Assembly (NCBI GenBank): GCA_030528555.1
Contig: JAUMYQ010000007.1
Coordinates: forward strand, 1-64,000
DNA: 64,000 bases
DNA from: Porphyromonadaceae bacterium
Lineage (GTDB): Bacteria; Bacteroidota; Bacteroidia; Bacteroidales; Porphyromonadaceae
Direction: 5' to 3'
Shown here in pieces: positions 25,464 through 33,621 of this stretch. How positions within the stretch are numbered: the first letter of the stretch is position 1; every line of letters begins with the position of its first letter. Below the pieces are notes generated by a model. The model searched no databases, was not told where the DNA came from, and worked only from the letters and a program-made list of their open reading frames with translations. Made by a program: the position numbers and the translations under genes.

Positions 25464-25994
25464 ATGGCATATATACAAGATGTTAGGGGCATTTGTCCCA
25501 AGATGGGAACGGGATGTTTCCTCGCTGTTAATGCAACGATTGTGGGAGATGTGATCATGGGGGATGGGTGTAGCATATGGTTCAATACGGTCATTCGCGG
25601 AGATGTCAACTCGATCCGCATCGGTAACAATGTCAATATCCAAGACGGCTCGGTACTCCATACTCTGTATCAGAAGTCTACAATCGAGATTGGGAACAAT
25701 GTCTCAGTAGGGCACAACGTAACGCTCCACGGCTGTAAGGTACACGACCTCGCTCTCATAGGCATGGGTTCGGTGGTGATGGACGATGCTGTGGTAGGCG
25801 AAGGGGCTATCGTTGCTGCTGGCAGTGTGGTACTTGCTAAGACAGAGATAGGTCCTTATGAACTATGGGCTGGCGTACCTGCCAAATTCGTCAAGAAAGT
25901 AGCACCTGAGCAGAGCCGAGAGCTCAATGAGCGCATCGCCAACAACTATCAAATGTATGCCTCTTGGTTCGGTCCTCAAGACGAAACCAACTAA
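25464..25994 (+). CDS. Gamma-carbonic-anhydrase-like hexapeptide protein
   Basis: The product is 176 residues. Repeated hexapeptide units (VNATIVGDVIMGDGCSIWFN, NNVNIQDGSVLH, NNVSVGHNVTLHGC) build a left-handed beta-helix. Three histidines in the usual positions (VLH, VGHN, TLHGC) could bind the metal. Family members include carbonic anhydrases and many of unproven activity (YrdA/PaaY type), so activity is not certain. A perfect terminator hairpin follows 32 bp after the stop. Confidence 0.92.
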   Translation: MAYIQDVRGICPKMGTGCFLAVNATIVGDVIMGDGCSIWFNTVIRGDVNSIRIGNNVNIQDGSVLHTLYQKSTIEIGNNVSVGHNVTLHGCKVHDLALIGMGSVVMDDAVVGEGAIVAAGSVVLAKTEIGPYELWAGVPAKFVKKVAPEQSRELNERIANNYQMYASWFGPQDETN

Positions 25995-26025
25995 AATTAC
26001 TATCAGAAATATCTCTAGCTAAATC

Positions 26026-26064
26026 AGTTTTGCCTGATTCTCTTAAAGAGAATCAGGCAAAACT
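26026..26064 (+). terminator. Terminator of carbonic-anhydrase-like gene
   Basis: A 19-base arm beginning AGTTTTGCCTGATTC and its exact complement flank one A, giving a near-perfect 39-base palindrome. A-rich and T-rich ends let it work in both directions. Confidence 0.85.
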
Positions 26065-26140
26065 CTATTCTAACCTTATCGGTTCTCTATCCCTCTCCCT
26101 TCCAATGGATGACCTAGTCTCAGAGAGGGGCAAAAATTTC

Positions 26141-26260
26141 TCCAGGAATACCCGAAAAAATGTTCCCGATCTTTTTTCTCGGAGTTCCCGAACTTTTTGG
26201 AAAAAGTTCGGGAAGTTTTTTTTGAAAGTTCCCGAAGATTTTTTGGAGACATCAGGGCTT
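26141..26260. repeat. TTCCCGAA repeat element, copy A
   Basis: First of three similar elements. It holds GTTCCCGAT, GTTCCCGAA, an inverted GTTCGGGAA and another GTTCCCGAA. The centre CCCGAACTTTTTGG/AAAAAGTTCGGG is a perfect 12-bp hairpin. It ends with ACATCAGGG, shared with copy B. It lies between converging genes, separated from both by their terminators. Confidence 0.8.
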
Positions 26261-26310
26261 GTGCTAAAAGCATAGGAACCAACAAATTAAATACCTCATT
26301 ACAAACAAAA

Positions 26311-26340
26311 AAGGAGTGCCACATATGTGGCACTCCTTTG
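26311..26340 (-). terminator. Terminator of pepD
   Basis: AAAGGAGTGCCACAT and ATGTGGCACTCCTTT form a perfect 30-base palindrome. On the minus strand the run TTTTTTGTTTG follows, so it should stop transcription from pepD, whose stop codon is 27 bp upstream. Confidence 0.85.
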
Positions 26341-26366
26341 CTTATATCTATTTAAAAAGATAAGGG

Positions 26367-27824
26367 TTACTTCGCCTTAGGTATGGAACGCAGTACCTCA
26401 AGAAGGTGCTGCCACCAAAGGTCTACCGTCTTGATCTCGATACGCTCATCAGGAGAGTGTACATCGCGTAGGGTTGGTCCAAAGGAAACCATGTCTAGCC
26501 CAGGATAAACACTCAGGATTAGTCCACACTCGAGACCTGCATGAATAGCCTTGACGGCTGGCTCACGATTGAACAGACGACGGTAAGCATCTGCCGAGAC
26601 CTTGAGGATTTGCGAATCGGCATTAGGCTTCCAACCTGGATAAGGATCGCGAATATCGGCCACAGCGCCTGCCAACTCAAAGACAGACTTCACCATCTGT
26701 GAGGTACTGTTGCGGAGAGACTCTGTAGAGCTACGCTGGCTAGTCTCCACCCTAATCTTGCCATCGACCATCTTAATCGAAGCGAGGTTGTTGGACGTCT
26801 CCACAAGATTTTCCAGCTCGTGGCTCATACCAAGCACACCGTGGGGACAAGCATAGAGAGCGCGCACGAGGTTCGCCTGAGTCTTCTTGTCAATGATCTG
26901 CTTAGGCGCGGCAACCACCTCAATAGTTAGGTCTACCTTAGGATCTACTCGCTTGAGTTCCTCCTTGATCTCGGCACGAAGTGTCTGGAGCAGCTCCTCA
27001 GCCTTCGTCCTATCTATAGCTTTTATCCCGAAGATGGCCTGCGCCTCACGAGGGATCGCATTATGCAAGTTGCCCCCCGTAATCTCTGCAAGAGACCAAT
27101 CAAGGCTCGTCTCCAGAGCATATAGATAGCGAGTTAGGAGCTTATTGGCATTGCCCAGACCCACGTGGATGTCACCACCAGAGTGACCGCCCTTGAGGCC
27201 AAAGACCTTGACCTGTAGATAGGTGAGGTCAGCTGGTGCGGGGCTATACTCGGGGGTAAACTTAGCGATTACCCCCATACCACCAGCGCAGCCGATGAAG
27301 AGCTCGCCCTCATCTTCGCTATCGAGATTGATCAGTATTTTGCCATTGAAGAAGCCAGGCTTGAGGCTCATCGCTCCAGTCATACCCGTCTCTTCGTCCA
27401 CGGTAAAGAGGCACTCAATGGGGCCGTGCTCAAGATCGTTGGAGGCAAGGATGGCTAGCTCGGCGGCACAGCCAATACCGTTATCTGCTCCAAGAGTCGT
27501 GCCATCGGCCTTCATCCACTCCCCCTCAATGACCGTACGGATAGGGTCATTATCGAAATCATGCTGCGTACCAGCATTCTTCTCACAAACCATATCCACG
27601 TGGCTCTGCAACACCACAGTCTCTCGGTCTTCGTAGCCAGGTGTGGCGGGCTTGGAGATAACGAGGTTACCCACCTCATCCTGCTTATAGCTCAGGTTAT
27701 GCTTCTTGGCAAAGTCCAACAAATAGGCCAAAATCTTGCCCTCCTTCTTGGATGGACGAGGCACTTGAGTAATTTCGTGGAAGTACTTCCACACTACCTG
27801 GGGCTTCAGAGATGTTATATCCAT
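26367..27824 (-). CDS. pepD: Aminoacyl-histidine dipeptidase (M20 family)
   Basis: The product is 485 residues. Metal and catalytic motifs of PepD/M20C are present: LQSHVDMVCEKN, ADGTTLGADNGIGC, TVDEETGMTGA, LINLDSEDEGELFIGCAGG and GGHSGGDIH. It cleaves dipeptides, including Xaa-His, in the cytoplasm. Such peptidases are prominent in Porphyromonas, which lives on peptides. It diverges from the small membrane protein gene at 27908 and has its own terminator. Confidence 0.95.
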   Translation of the reverse strand: MDITSLKPQVVWKYFHEITQVPRPSKKEGKILAYLLDFAKKHNLSYKQDEVGNLVISKPATPGYEDRETVVLQSHVDMVCEKNAGTQHDFDNDPIRTVIEGEWMKADGTTLGADNGIGCAAELAILASNDLEHGPIECLFTVDEETGMTGAMSLKPGFFNGKILINLDSEDEGELFIGCAGGMGVIAKFTPEYSPAPADLTYLQVKVFGLKGGHSGGDIHVGLGNANKLLTRYLYALETSLDWSLAEITGGNLHNAIPREAQAIFGIKAIDRTKAEELLQTLRAEIKEELKRVDPKVDLTIEVVAAPKQIIDKKTQANLVRALYACPHGVLGMSHELENLVETSNNLASIKMVDGKIRVETSQRSSTESLRNSTSQMVKSVFELAGAVADIRDPYPGWKPNADSQILKVSADAYRRLFNREPAVKAIHAGLECGLILSVYPGLDMVSFGPTLRDVHSPDERIEIKTVDLWWQHLLEVLRSIPKAK

Positions 27825-27850
27825 TGCTTCTGTCGTTATTTAATGAATGA

Positions 27851-27882
27851 TTTAGAATGAATGTGGAAAAGTTTTACCTTTG
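27851..27882 (+). promoter_or_regulatory. Promoter for the 27908 gene
   Basis: TTTAG at 27851-27855, 19 bases, then TACCTTTG at 27875-27882: a full -7 match with one-off -33 element and ideal spacing. Transcription would start about 15-20 bases before the ATG at 27908. Confidence 0.65.
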
Positions 27883-27907
27883 TCCCACACAAATATAGCA
27901 AGAAAAG

Positions 27908-28123
27908 ATGAAAATGCTATTCCTATCGGCACTTATACTAGTCGCCTTTGCCGTTGTCCTGCTTGCCATTAGGATATTGTTTGTCAAGAATGGACGCTTC
28001 CCTAACACTCACGTTGGGGGACAGAAGGCTATGAGAGAGCGTGGTATCTCATGCCACACCTCACAACATAGAGATGCATTGAGGCATCGCTCACTAGCCG
28101 AACGTACCGCTCAAGAAGAGTAG
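27908..28123 (+). CDS. Small single-pass membrane protein conserved in Bacteroidota
   Basis: The product is 71 residues. One membrane helix (about 4-25, LFLSALILVAFAVVLLAIRI) is followed by LFVKNGRFPNTHVGGQKAMR, then GISCHTSQHRDA. I recall short proteins with this FP-N-T-H-V/I-G-G pattern throughout Bacteroidota, without known function. The Cys/His in CHTSQH could bind metal, but no evidence exists. It is 30 bp upstream of the OmpH-like gene and probably co-transcribed. Confidence 0.75.
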   Translation: MKMLFLSALILVAFAVVLLAIRILFVKNGRFPNTHVGGQKAMRERGISCHTSQHRDALRHRSLAERTAQEE

Positions 28124-28153
28124 CCCTATCAGGAGTAATAATAATCTCAAAAT

Positions 28154-28801
28154 ATGATGACTAAGAAAGCTTATTTTCTATCGGCTCTAGCCACAGTAGG
28201 TTGTGCTGCAGCCCTTACACTCACCTCTTGTCAGGGTAGAGCGAGCAGCAGTGCCACAGTACCAACGACGACCAATCAGGGAGGTACGACCGAGGTCGTT
28301 CTGCCCGTGGCGTACGTACGTATGGACTCTGTACTCTCTCAGTACAAGTATGCCCAAGACGTACAGACTACGCTAGAGAAAGAATCGCAAGCACACCGCA
28401 CACGCCTACAAGGACGTGCTGCCGCCCTACAGAAGGCTGCGGAAGACTTTCAGCGCAGGGCACAGATCAACGCCTTCGTTTCGCAAGAAGCAGCACAGAA
28501 AGAACAAAATAAGGTGATGAACTTACAGCAGGAGGTGCAAAACCTTGAGTTGCAACTCACACAACAATTCGCCATGAAGCAGCAGCTCATGCAGGAGGAT
28601 ATCCTCAAAGAGATCCAAGCCCAAATCAAGGAATACAACAAGGATGGCAAGTACAAGCTCATCTTGACGAATGCAGGCGTGCTATTTGCCGATGAGGCGA
28701 TGGACATTACAGCTGGCTTTATCGAGCACCTCAATACAGCCTACAATCCAGATGCCCTGAAGACTAGTGCCGACTCTACAAAGACGAAAACCAATCAATA
28801 G
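28154..28801 (+). CDS. OmpH/Skp-family periplasmic chaperone-like lipoprotein
   Basis: The product is 215 residues, with the signal peptide ending at a lipobox LTSC (Cys about residue 26). ATG codons at 28154 and 28157 are both usable. The mature part has a short beta strand (VAYVRMDSVLSQY), a long coiled coil about 75-150 rich in Gln/Glu/Leu, and a closing strand (YKLILTNAGVLFADEAMDIT), the Skp fold. Skp-like proteins hold outer-membrane proteins in the periplasm. Being lipidated is an unusual but known variant in Bacteroidota. A terminator follows. Confidence 0.85.
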   Translation: MMTKKAYFLSALATVGCAAALTLTSCQGRASSSATVPTTTNQGGTTEVVLPVAYVRMDSVLSQYKYAQDVQTTLEKESQAHRTRLQGRAAALQKAAEDFQRRAQINAFVSQEAAQKEQNKVMNLQQEVQNLELQLTQQFAMKQQLMQEDILKEIQAQIKEYNKDGKYKLILTNAGVLFADEAMDITAGFIEHLNTAYNPDALKTSADSTKTKTNQ

Positions 28802-28824
28802 GCAACCCGCCCCATAATAATAAC

Positions 28825-28867
28825 AGACCAGTAGAGAGGCCCCCGAGGTGCTTCCTACTGGTCTTTT
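28825..28867 (+). terminator. Terminator after the OmpH-like gene
   Basis: AGACCAGTAG (28825-28834) pairs with CTACTGGTCT (28855-28864), a perfect 10-bp stem with a 20-base loop, followed by TTT. It ends 32 bp before the nuclease gene. Confidence 0.65.
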
Positions 28868-28898
28868 GCTATCCTCAGAACTCCTTATCCAAAAGAAA

Positions 28899-29879
28899 AT
28901 GAAGAACATTAGCTCTCCCACCAGAAGAAGTCTCCAAAGAGCTCTCTTCCTACTCCTTCTATTCGTCCCTCTATACTACATCATTGGAGAAATACGACCC
29001 GAACGCAACCAGAGCTCTACGAAGGAAGTCACCGAGGCAAAGCCACATCTCGAAGAACACAAGGAGCAAGAAAACAATTTTGCCACCAAAAGCTTAGAGA
29101 ACAAAAGGGAGAACAGCTTGGCTGATTCGGAGGTAGAAATCAAACGACTAGAGCTTCCTCAACGTATGGAAGGAGCTAACAATCTTTTCGTTGTCCACAA
29201 ATCAGGTGATCGGGTCAATTATTCTTTGGAGTACGATACCGAACGACGACACGCTCGCTGGGTCGCTTTTACTCTAGACAACGACAACTCCTCCTCTCGA
29301 GTACGACGCTCTGATGCCTGGAGCTGGGATCCTAAGCTTCCGAAACGATACAGCACAGAGAATTGGTTTCGAGGATCTGGCTATAGCCGAGGGCATTTGG
29401 TCGCCTCAGAAGATCGGGCCTACAGCCAAGAGGCCAACGAACAAACCTTTTACTACAGTAATATCAGCCCTCAACTACAAGAGCACAACGGGGGTATTTG
29501 GGTAAAGCTGGAACGCAAAATCCAAGCCTGGGGACGAGATGCTTCGCTGCGCGATATCCTCTACGTCACGAAGGGCGGAACTATCCGAGAAGATCAGATC
29601 GAAACGCAGCGTATCAGAGGCAAAATGGTCATCCCTCGCTACTACTGGGCAGCCCTACTCCTAGAGAAAAATGGCGTATATCACAGCATAGCCTTCCTCA
29701 CTGAGCACAGAGCCTACTCCAAAGATGAGGGAAAACTACGTGACCTTGCACTCTCAGTAGACGCTTTGGAGGAATTCACTGGATTAGATTTTTTCCATAA
29801 CTTACCTGATGACATTGAGCGAAGCGTAGAGGCAGAAGACCCCAATGCGCGCTTAGCCCGTACTATTTGGTGGAGCTAA
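28899..29879 (+). CDS. DNA/RNA non-specific endonuclease, membrane-anchored
   Basis: The product is 326 residues from the ATG at 28899, chosen because it begins directly with MKNISSPTRRSLQRAL and a membrane helix about 13-28 (ALFLLLLFVPLYYIIG). The frame is open to 28848, but that puts extra residues before the helix and lies in the terminator. The NUC1-type domain has YSRGHLVASEDRAYSQEANE, then TFYYSNISPQLQEHNGGIW; His in RGH is the general base and Asn in EHNGG binds the metal. The family motif is DRGH, but here Ser replaces Asp. The enzyme would act in the periplasm or outside, perhaps in nucleotide scavenging. The ChrA gene starts 5 bp after its stop. Confidence 0.88.
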   Translation: MKNISSPTRRSLQRALFLLLLFVPLYYIIGEIRPERNQSSTKEVTEAKPHLEEHKEQENNFATKSLENKRENSLADSEVEIKRLELPQRMEGANNLFVVHKSGDRVNYSLEYDTERRHARWVAFTLDNDNSSSRVRRSDAWSWDPKLPKRYSTENWFRGSGYSRGHLVASEDRAYSQEANEQTFYYSNISPQLQEHNGGIWVKLERKIQAWGRDASLRDILYVTKGGTIREDQIETQRIRGKMVIPRYYWAALLLEKNGVYHSIAFLTEHRAYSKDEGKLRDLALSVDALEEFTGLDFFHNLPDDIERSVEAEDPNARLARTIWWS

Positions 29880-29884
29880 AACCC

Positions 29885-30448
29885 ATGCAACAAGACAAAC
29901 AAAACCCTGATGGAAAGATCACATGGCTAGTCTTTGTCATCTTCTTCAAGATAGGCATTGGAACGATTGGAGGTGGCTATGCCATGATCCCTATGATGGA
30001 ACGTGAGCTGGTAGAGCGCAGAGGCTGGATTAATCGTGAGAGCTTCCTCGATGTCATTGCTATTGCCCAAACCTCACCTGGCATCTTTGCCGTTAACATG
30101 GCTAGCCACATCGGGCTAAAACTCGGTGGGCTCCGACTTGCTGTCGTAGCTACCGTGGCTAACATCTTGCCCCCATTCCTCATCATCCTAACCCTTGCCC
30201 TCACACTCGGTTATATACGTGACATCGTCTGGATAGAGCACGCTTTCAAAGGTGTCCGGCCAGTCGTAGTTGCCCTCATCGCTGCTCCTGTTTTCACCAT
30301 GGCTCGCTCAGCAGGGCTTCGAGGATGGCTGTGGCTCGTGCCAATAATCGTGGCTTCGGCTATATACTATCTAGGCATTTCGCCTGTTTATCTGATATTT
30401 TTTGCGATAAGTGGTGGAATTATTTACTCCCTATGGCACAGTAAATAG
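29885..30448 (+). CDS. ChrA-family transporter, first half
   Basis: The product is about 187 residues from the ATG at 29885. About five or six membrane segments are visible. Family marks are FFKIGIGTIGGGYAMIPMME, RGWINRESFLDVIAIAQTSP and GIFAVNMASHIGLKLGG. Short ChrA proteins work as pairs of half-transporters and export chromate; in anaerobes the true substrate may differ. The second half follows after 30 bp, giving a two-gene transporter. Confidence 0.9.
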   Translation: MQQDKQNPDGKITWLVFVIFFKIGIGTIGGGYAMIPMMERELVERRGWINRESFLDVIAIAQTSPGIFAVNMASHIGLKLGGLRLAVVATVANILPPFLIILTLALTLGYIRDIVWIEHAFKGVRPVVVALIAAPVFTMARSAGLRGWLWLVPIIVASAIYYLGISPVYLIFFAISGGIIYSLWHSK

Positions 30449-30478
30449 TCAATCTCCTTCCAAAAACGACAGGCTCAC

Positions 30479-31066
30479 ATGATATTCCTAAAGCTTTTTT
30501 GGGTATTTACGAAGATTGGCATCGTCAATTTTGGCGGTGGCTACGCCATGCTCTCTCTTATCCAAGCGGAGGTTGTACAACGACAAGGCTGGTTAACGGC
30601 TGGAGAGTTCACCGACATCGTTGCCATCAGCCAAATGACCCCAGGCCCAATTGGCATCAATGCCGCCACCTACATAGGCTATAGTGCAGTTGTCTCGGCT
30701 GGCTACCCCCATATACTGGGCATTCTCGGGTCTACCATAGCCACACTTTCTGTAGTATGGTTGCCCTTTATACTCATGTTCTTCCTCAGTTATCTTTTAT
30801 TACGCTACAAAAATAAACCCTGGATACGTAGCGTATTCTCTACACTACGACCTACTATCATCGGACTAATCGCCTCGGCTGCCCTGCTCCTCATGACAGA
30901 GGACAATTTTGGTAATCCCAATACCTCTCTCGGACAGTTTGTCGTAAGTGCCCTAATCTTTACCTCTGGCTTTGTCGCTGTCTACCGCTATCGAGCCAAT
31001 CCTCTACTCGTTCTGAGCTGTGCCGCTGGCTTAGGGATACTCATCTACGGCTTAGTTTTACAGTAG
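30479..31066 (+). CDS. ChrA-family transporter, second half
   Basis: The product is 195 residues, also with about six membrane segments and the family blocks FTKIGIVNFGGGYAMLSLIQ, QGWLTAGEFTDIVAISQMTP and GPIGINAATYIGY. Its sequence is related to the first half but clearly distinct. Together they should make an antiparallel pair. It is followed after 36 bp by recQ, possibly in one transcript. Confidence 0.9.
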   Translation: MIFLKLFWVFTKIGIVNFGGGYAMLSLIQAEVVQRQGWLTAGEFTDIVAISQMTPGPIGINAATYIGYSAVVSAGYPHILGILGSTIATLSVVWLPFILMFFLSYLLLRYKNKPWIRSVFSTLRPTIIGLIASAALLLMTEDNFGNPNTSLGQFVVSALIFTSGFVAVYRYRANPLLVLSCAAGLGILIYGLVLQ

Positions 31067-31102
31067 TGTATTCCAGATCTACCTCCCTCAACCTCTTTAT
31101 CT

Positions 31103-33160
31103 ATGGATGATGATATGCTCAATAGCCTAGGATCGGGCCTAGCGTTTACCACGCTCGACAACGAAGAGAGCAACGAAGAGCGCCTACTATGGCCCGAGAC
31201 TTGGGCAAACCGAGTAGAGAAAGCCCTCGCTACGCCCCCAACCCTCCCCCCTACGGAAGGACTTACGCCAAAAGAAGTGCTACGCCTCATTTGGGGATAC
31301 GATAGCTTCCGATCGAAACAACAAGAGATCATAGACTCGGTACTTGCCAAGCAAGACACCTTGGGGTTGCTCCCCACAGGTGGAGGCAAAAGTCTGACCT
31401 TCCAGATACCTGGGCTAATACTCCCAGGTCTAACACTCGTGGTCACACCGCTGATATCCCTCATGAAAGACCAAGTAGATCACCTGCACAGGCGAGGGAT
31501 AAAAGCTGCTGCTATACACTCAGGTATGGGTGGCGAACGCATCCGACAAACATTGGAGAACTGTATCTTTGGTCGCTACAAATTTCTGTACGTCTCACCA
31601 GAACGCCTCTCCAGTCCCACCTTTCTCTCTCGCCTTGAAGAACTGAAAGTCAACCTTATCGTCGTTGATGAGTGCCACTGCATCTGCCAATGGGGATACG
31701 ACTTCCGTCCCTCCTACCTCAATATCATTACCCTACGCAACCTCTTGCCCTCGGTGCCAGTTCTCGCCCTTACGGCAACAGCCACGCCCGAGGTAGCACG
31801 AGAGATTACTCGCACACTCGGCTTCGGCACTGGACATAGAGTATTCCAAAATAGTTTCTTCCGTCCAAACCTCTCCTATTCTTTGCGACGCACGGAAGAC
31901 AGGGAGCAGATGCTCTTACACATCCTCTCCCATGTACCTGGCTCAGCTATAGTCTACTGCCGTAGCCGCGATCGGTGCGAACTAATCGCTCAATACCTAG
32001 TCCAGAATGGGATCACAGCAGCTCACTTTCATGCTGGACTAACACATACAGAGCGAGAAATGAGACAAAACCGCTGGATGAGCGATGAAGTCCGCGTAAT
32101 GGTGGCCACCAACGCCTTCGGCATGGGCATCGACAAGCCCAACGTACGCCTCGTCATGCACATAAATATGCCGAACTCGCTCGAAGAGTACTTCCAAGAG
32201 GCAGGGCGTGCAGGCCGAGATGGATCTAAAGCTTATGCCGTAATGATAACAAGCCAAGACGATATAACGACTCTTAAGCGTAGACTGGCAGACTCATTCC
32301 CCGAAAAAGAATATATATATAAGGTATACAACTCGATGTGCAACTATCTTGGTATCGGAGAGGGAGAGGGATATCAGCGGAGCTATGACTTTGACATAGA
32401 GCAATTCGTGCGCACTTTCAAGATGCGCCCCGTACAGACGACTTCAGCTATCGACATCATGCAGGTGGCTGGTTGGCTAGACTATCATCGGGACGACACA
32501 CGCTCTCGCCTGATGATTCTCTATACTCGTGAGGAGCTCTATGGAGAACATGTCGGTCACGATGCCCTATTTCGCATCCTACTTCGCCTATACACGGGCC
32601 TTTTTGCCAACTATATCTTCATCTCTGAGACGGACATCGCACTACAAATGGGCCTAGAAGCGGACGATGTCTACGCTATGCTCAGCTATCTGAGCCATCA
32701 AGGTATCGTACATTACATACCCAAAAAACAGATACCTCGTATCTACTTCCACATCCGCCGTGAAGACACAGATCACTTACGCCTCCCATCCTCTGCCTAC
32801 GAAGAACGCAAAGATAGACTTGAGGAACGTATCAGCTCGAGTATTGCCTATCTACAAACAGACAACGTCTGTCGCTCATCCATGCTATTGAGCTACTTTG
32901 GAGAGCAAGCGACAAGCTCATGTGGCATGTGCGATGTCTGCCTCAAACGTACCCCGCAAGGTCTGAAGCAATTTATCGTAGAAGACACGCACATCAAGGT
33001 GCTAGATCTGCTCAAAAAGAGTGAACGTGGCTACATCAAGGTAGCCGACCTTGTACACTCCCTATCCTTCATCCCAGAGGACACGATACTAGCCCTAAGA
33101 TACTGCGCCCAAGCTCATGAGCAATATCGCCTCGATGGGGAATATATCCTCCTCATCTAA
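31103..33160 (+). CDS. recQ: ATP-dependent DNA helicase RecQ
   Basis: The product is 685 residues. A 55-residue N-terminal extension, acidic and Pro-rich, precedes the helicase core. Walker A is LPTGGGKSL (about 90-98), the DEAH-like box is VVDECHCICQWGYDFRPSYL (Cys in place of Ala), and motif VI is YFQEAGRAGRDG. The zinc-binding Cys appear in the RecQ C-terminal region (CGMCDVC). It unwinds DNA 3' to 5' in recombination and repair. The absence of an obvious HRDC domain at the end is common in shorter types. Start could be downstream, since the extension is not needed for the core. Confidence 0.95.
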   Translation: MDDDMLNSLGSGLAFTTLDNEESNEERLLWPETWANRVEKALATPPTLPPTEGLTPKEVLRLIWGYDSFRSKQQEIIDSVLAKQDTLGLLPTGGGKSLTFQIPGLILPGLTLVVTPLISLMKDQVDHLHRRGIKAAAIHSGMGGERIRQTLENCIFGRYKFLYVSPERLSSPTFLSRLEELKVNLIVVDECHCICQWGYDFRPSYLNIITLRNLLPSVPVLALTATATPEVAREITRTLGFGTGHRVFQNSFFRPNLSYSLRRTEDREQMLLHILSHVPGSAIVYCRSRDRCELIAQYLVQNGITAAHFHAGLTHTEREMRQNRWMSDEVRVMVATNAFGMGIDKPNVRLVMHINMPNSLEEYFQEAGRAGRDGSKAYAVMITSQDDITTLKRRLADSFPEKEYIYKVYNSMCNYLGIGEGEGYQRSYDFDIEQFVRTFKMRPVQTTSAIDIMQVAGWLDYHRDDTRSRLMILYTREELYGEHVGHDALFRILLRLYTGLFANYIFISETDIALQMGLEADDVYAMLSYLSHQGIVHYIPKKQIPRIYFHIRREDTDHLRLPSSAYEERKDRLEERISSSIAYLQTDNVCRSSMLLSYFGEQATSSCGMCDVCLKRTPQGLKQFIVEDTHIKVLDLLKKSERGYIKVADLVHSLSFIPEDTILALRYCAQAHEQYRLDGEYILLI

Positions 33161-33621
33161 GCTATGAAAAGCAGCCATATCAAGATCCATCAAGACAACG
33201 TAATTTTCCAACATAATCCAGCCCTAGGATACTGTTCTTAACGAGCAAACGTAATAGGCAAGACCACAGTTGGCACATGAGGCCAGAACATCAGGTCGCC
33301 TCACTACTGCATTCTATAACAAAACACGCCACAACTCCTCCAAGCTAATCTTTTTTATACCCAGTGATCTACCTGACGATCTCTTATTCCCTGAACTAAA
33401 ACGTCCTCTATCGTTCGAGCTGTAGCCCACCTACGAGCCTATATTCAATAGATATAACAGACAAAATATGACTAAAAACTTGGCAACATTGTAATAAAAT
33501 GATAACTTTCGCCTCTGATAACTATGCAAAATCTCCACACTACTGGCATATCTCCCCCTAAATGTGTCATACGAAACGGAGATGCACGTGCGTTATCCAG
33601 ATACAATAACAACTTAAAATA
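33161..33621. other. Intergenic region with a promoter, no gene
   Basis: A 25-codon frame begins at 33164 but has no recognisable content. The rest is AT-rich. TTGG (33480-33483), 19 bases, TAACTTTC (33503-33510) fits the Bacteroidota promoter with one mismatch in the -7 box and would drive the gene at 33622, leaving a leader of about 105 bases. Confidence 0.5.
33480..33510 (+). promoter_or_regulatory. Candidate promoter of the 33622 gene
   Basis: TTGG, 19-base spacer, TAACTTTC (seven of eight bases of TAnnTTTG). No clear alternative lies nearer the start codon. Confidence 0.5.

Noticed and set aside
26141-26260. Repeat copies as simple terminators
   Set aside because: The hairpin is terminator-like, but a copy lies upstream of both neighbouring genes and the converging genes have their own terminators.
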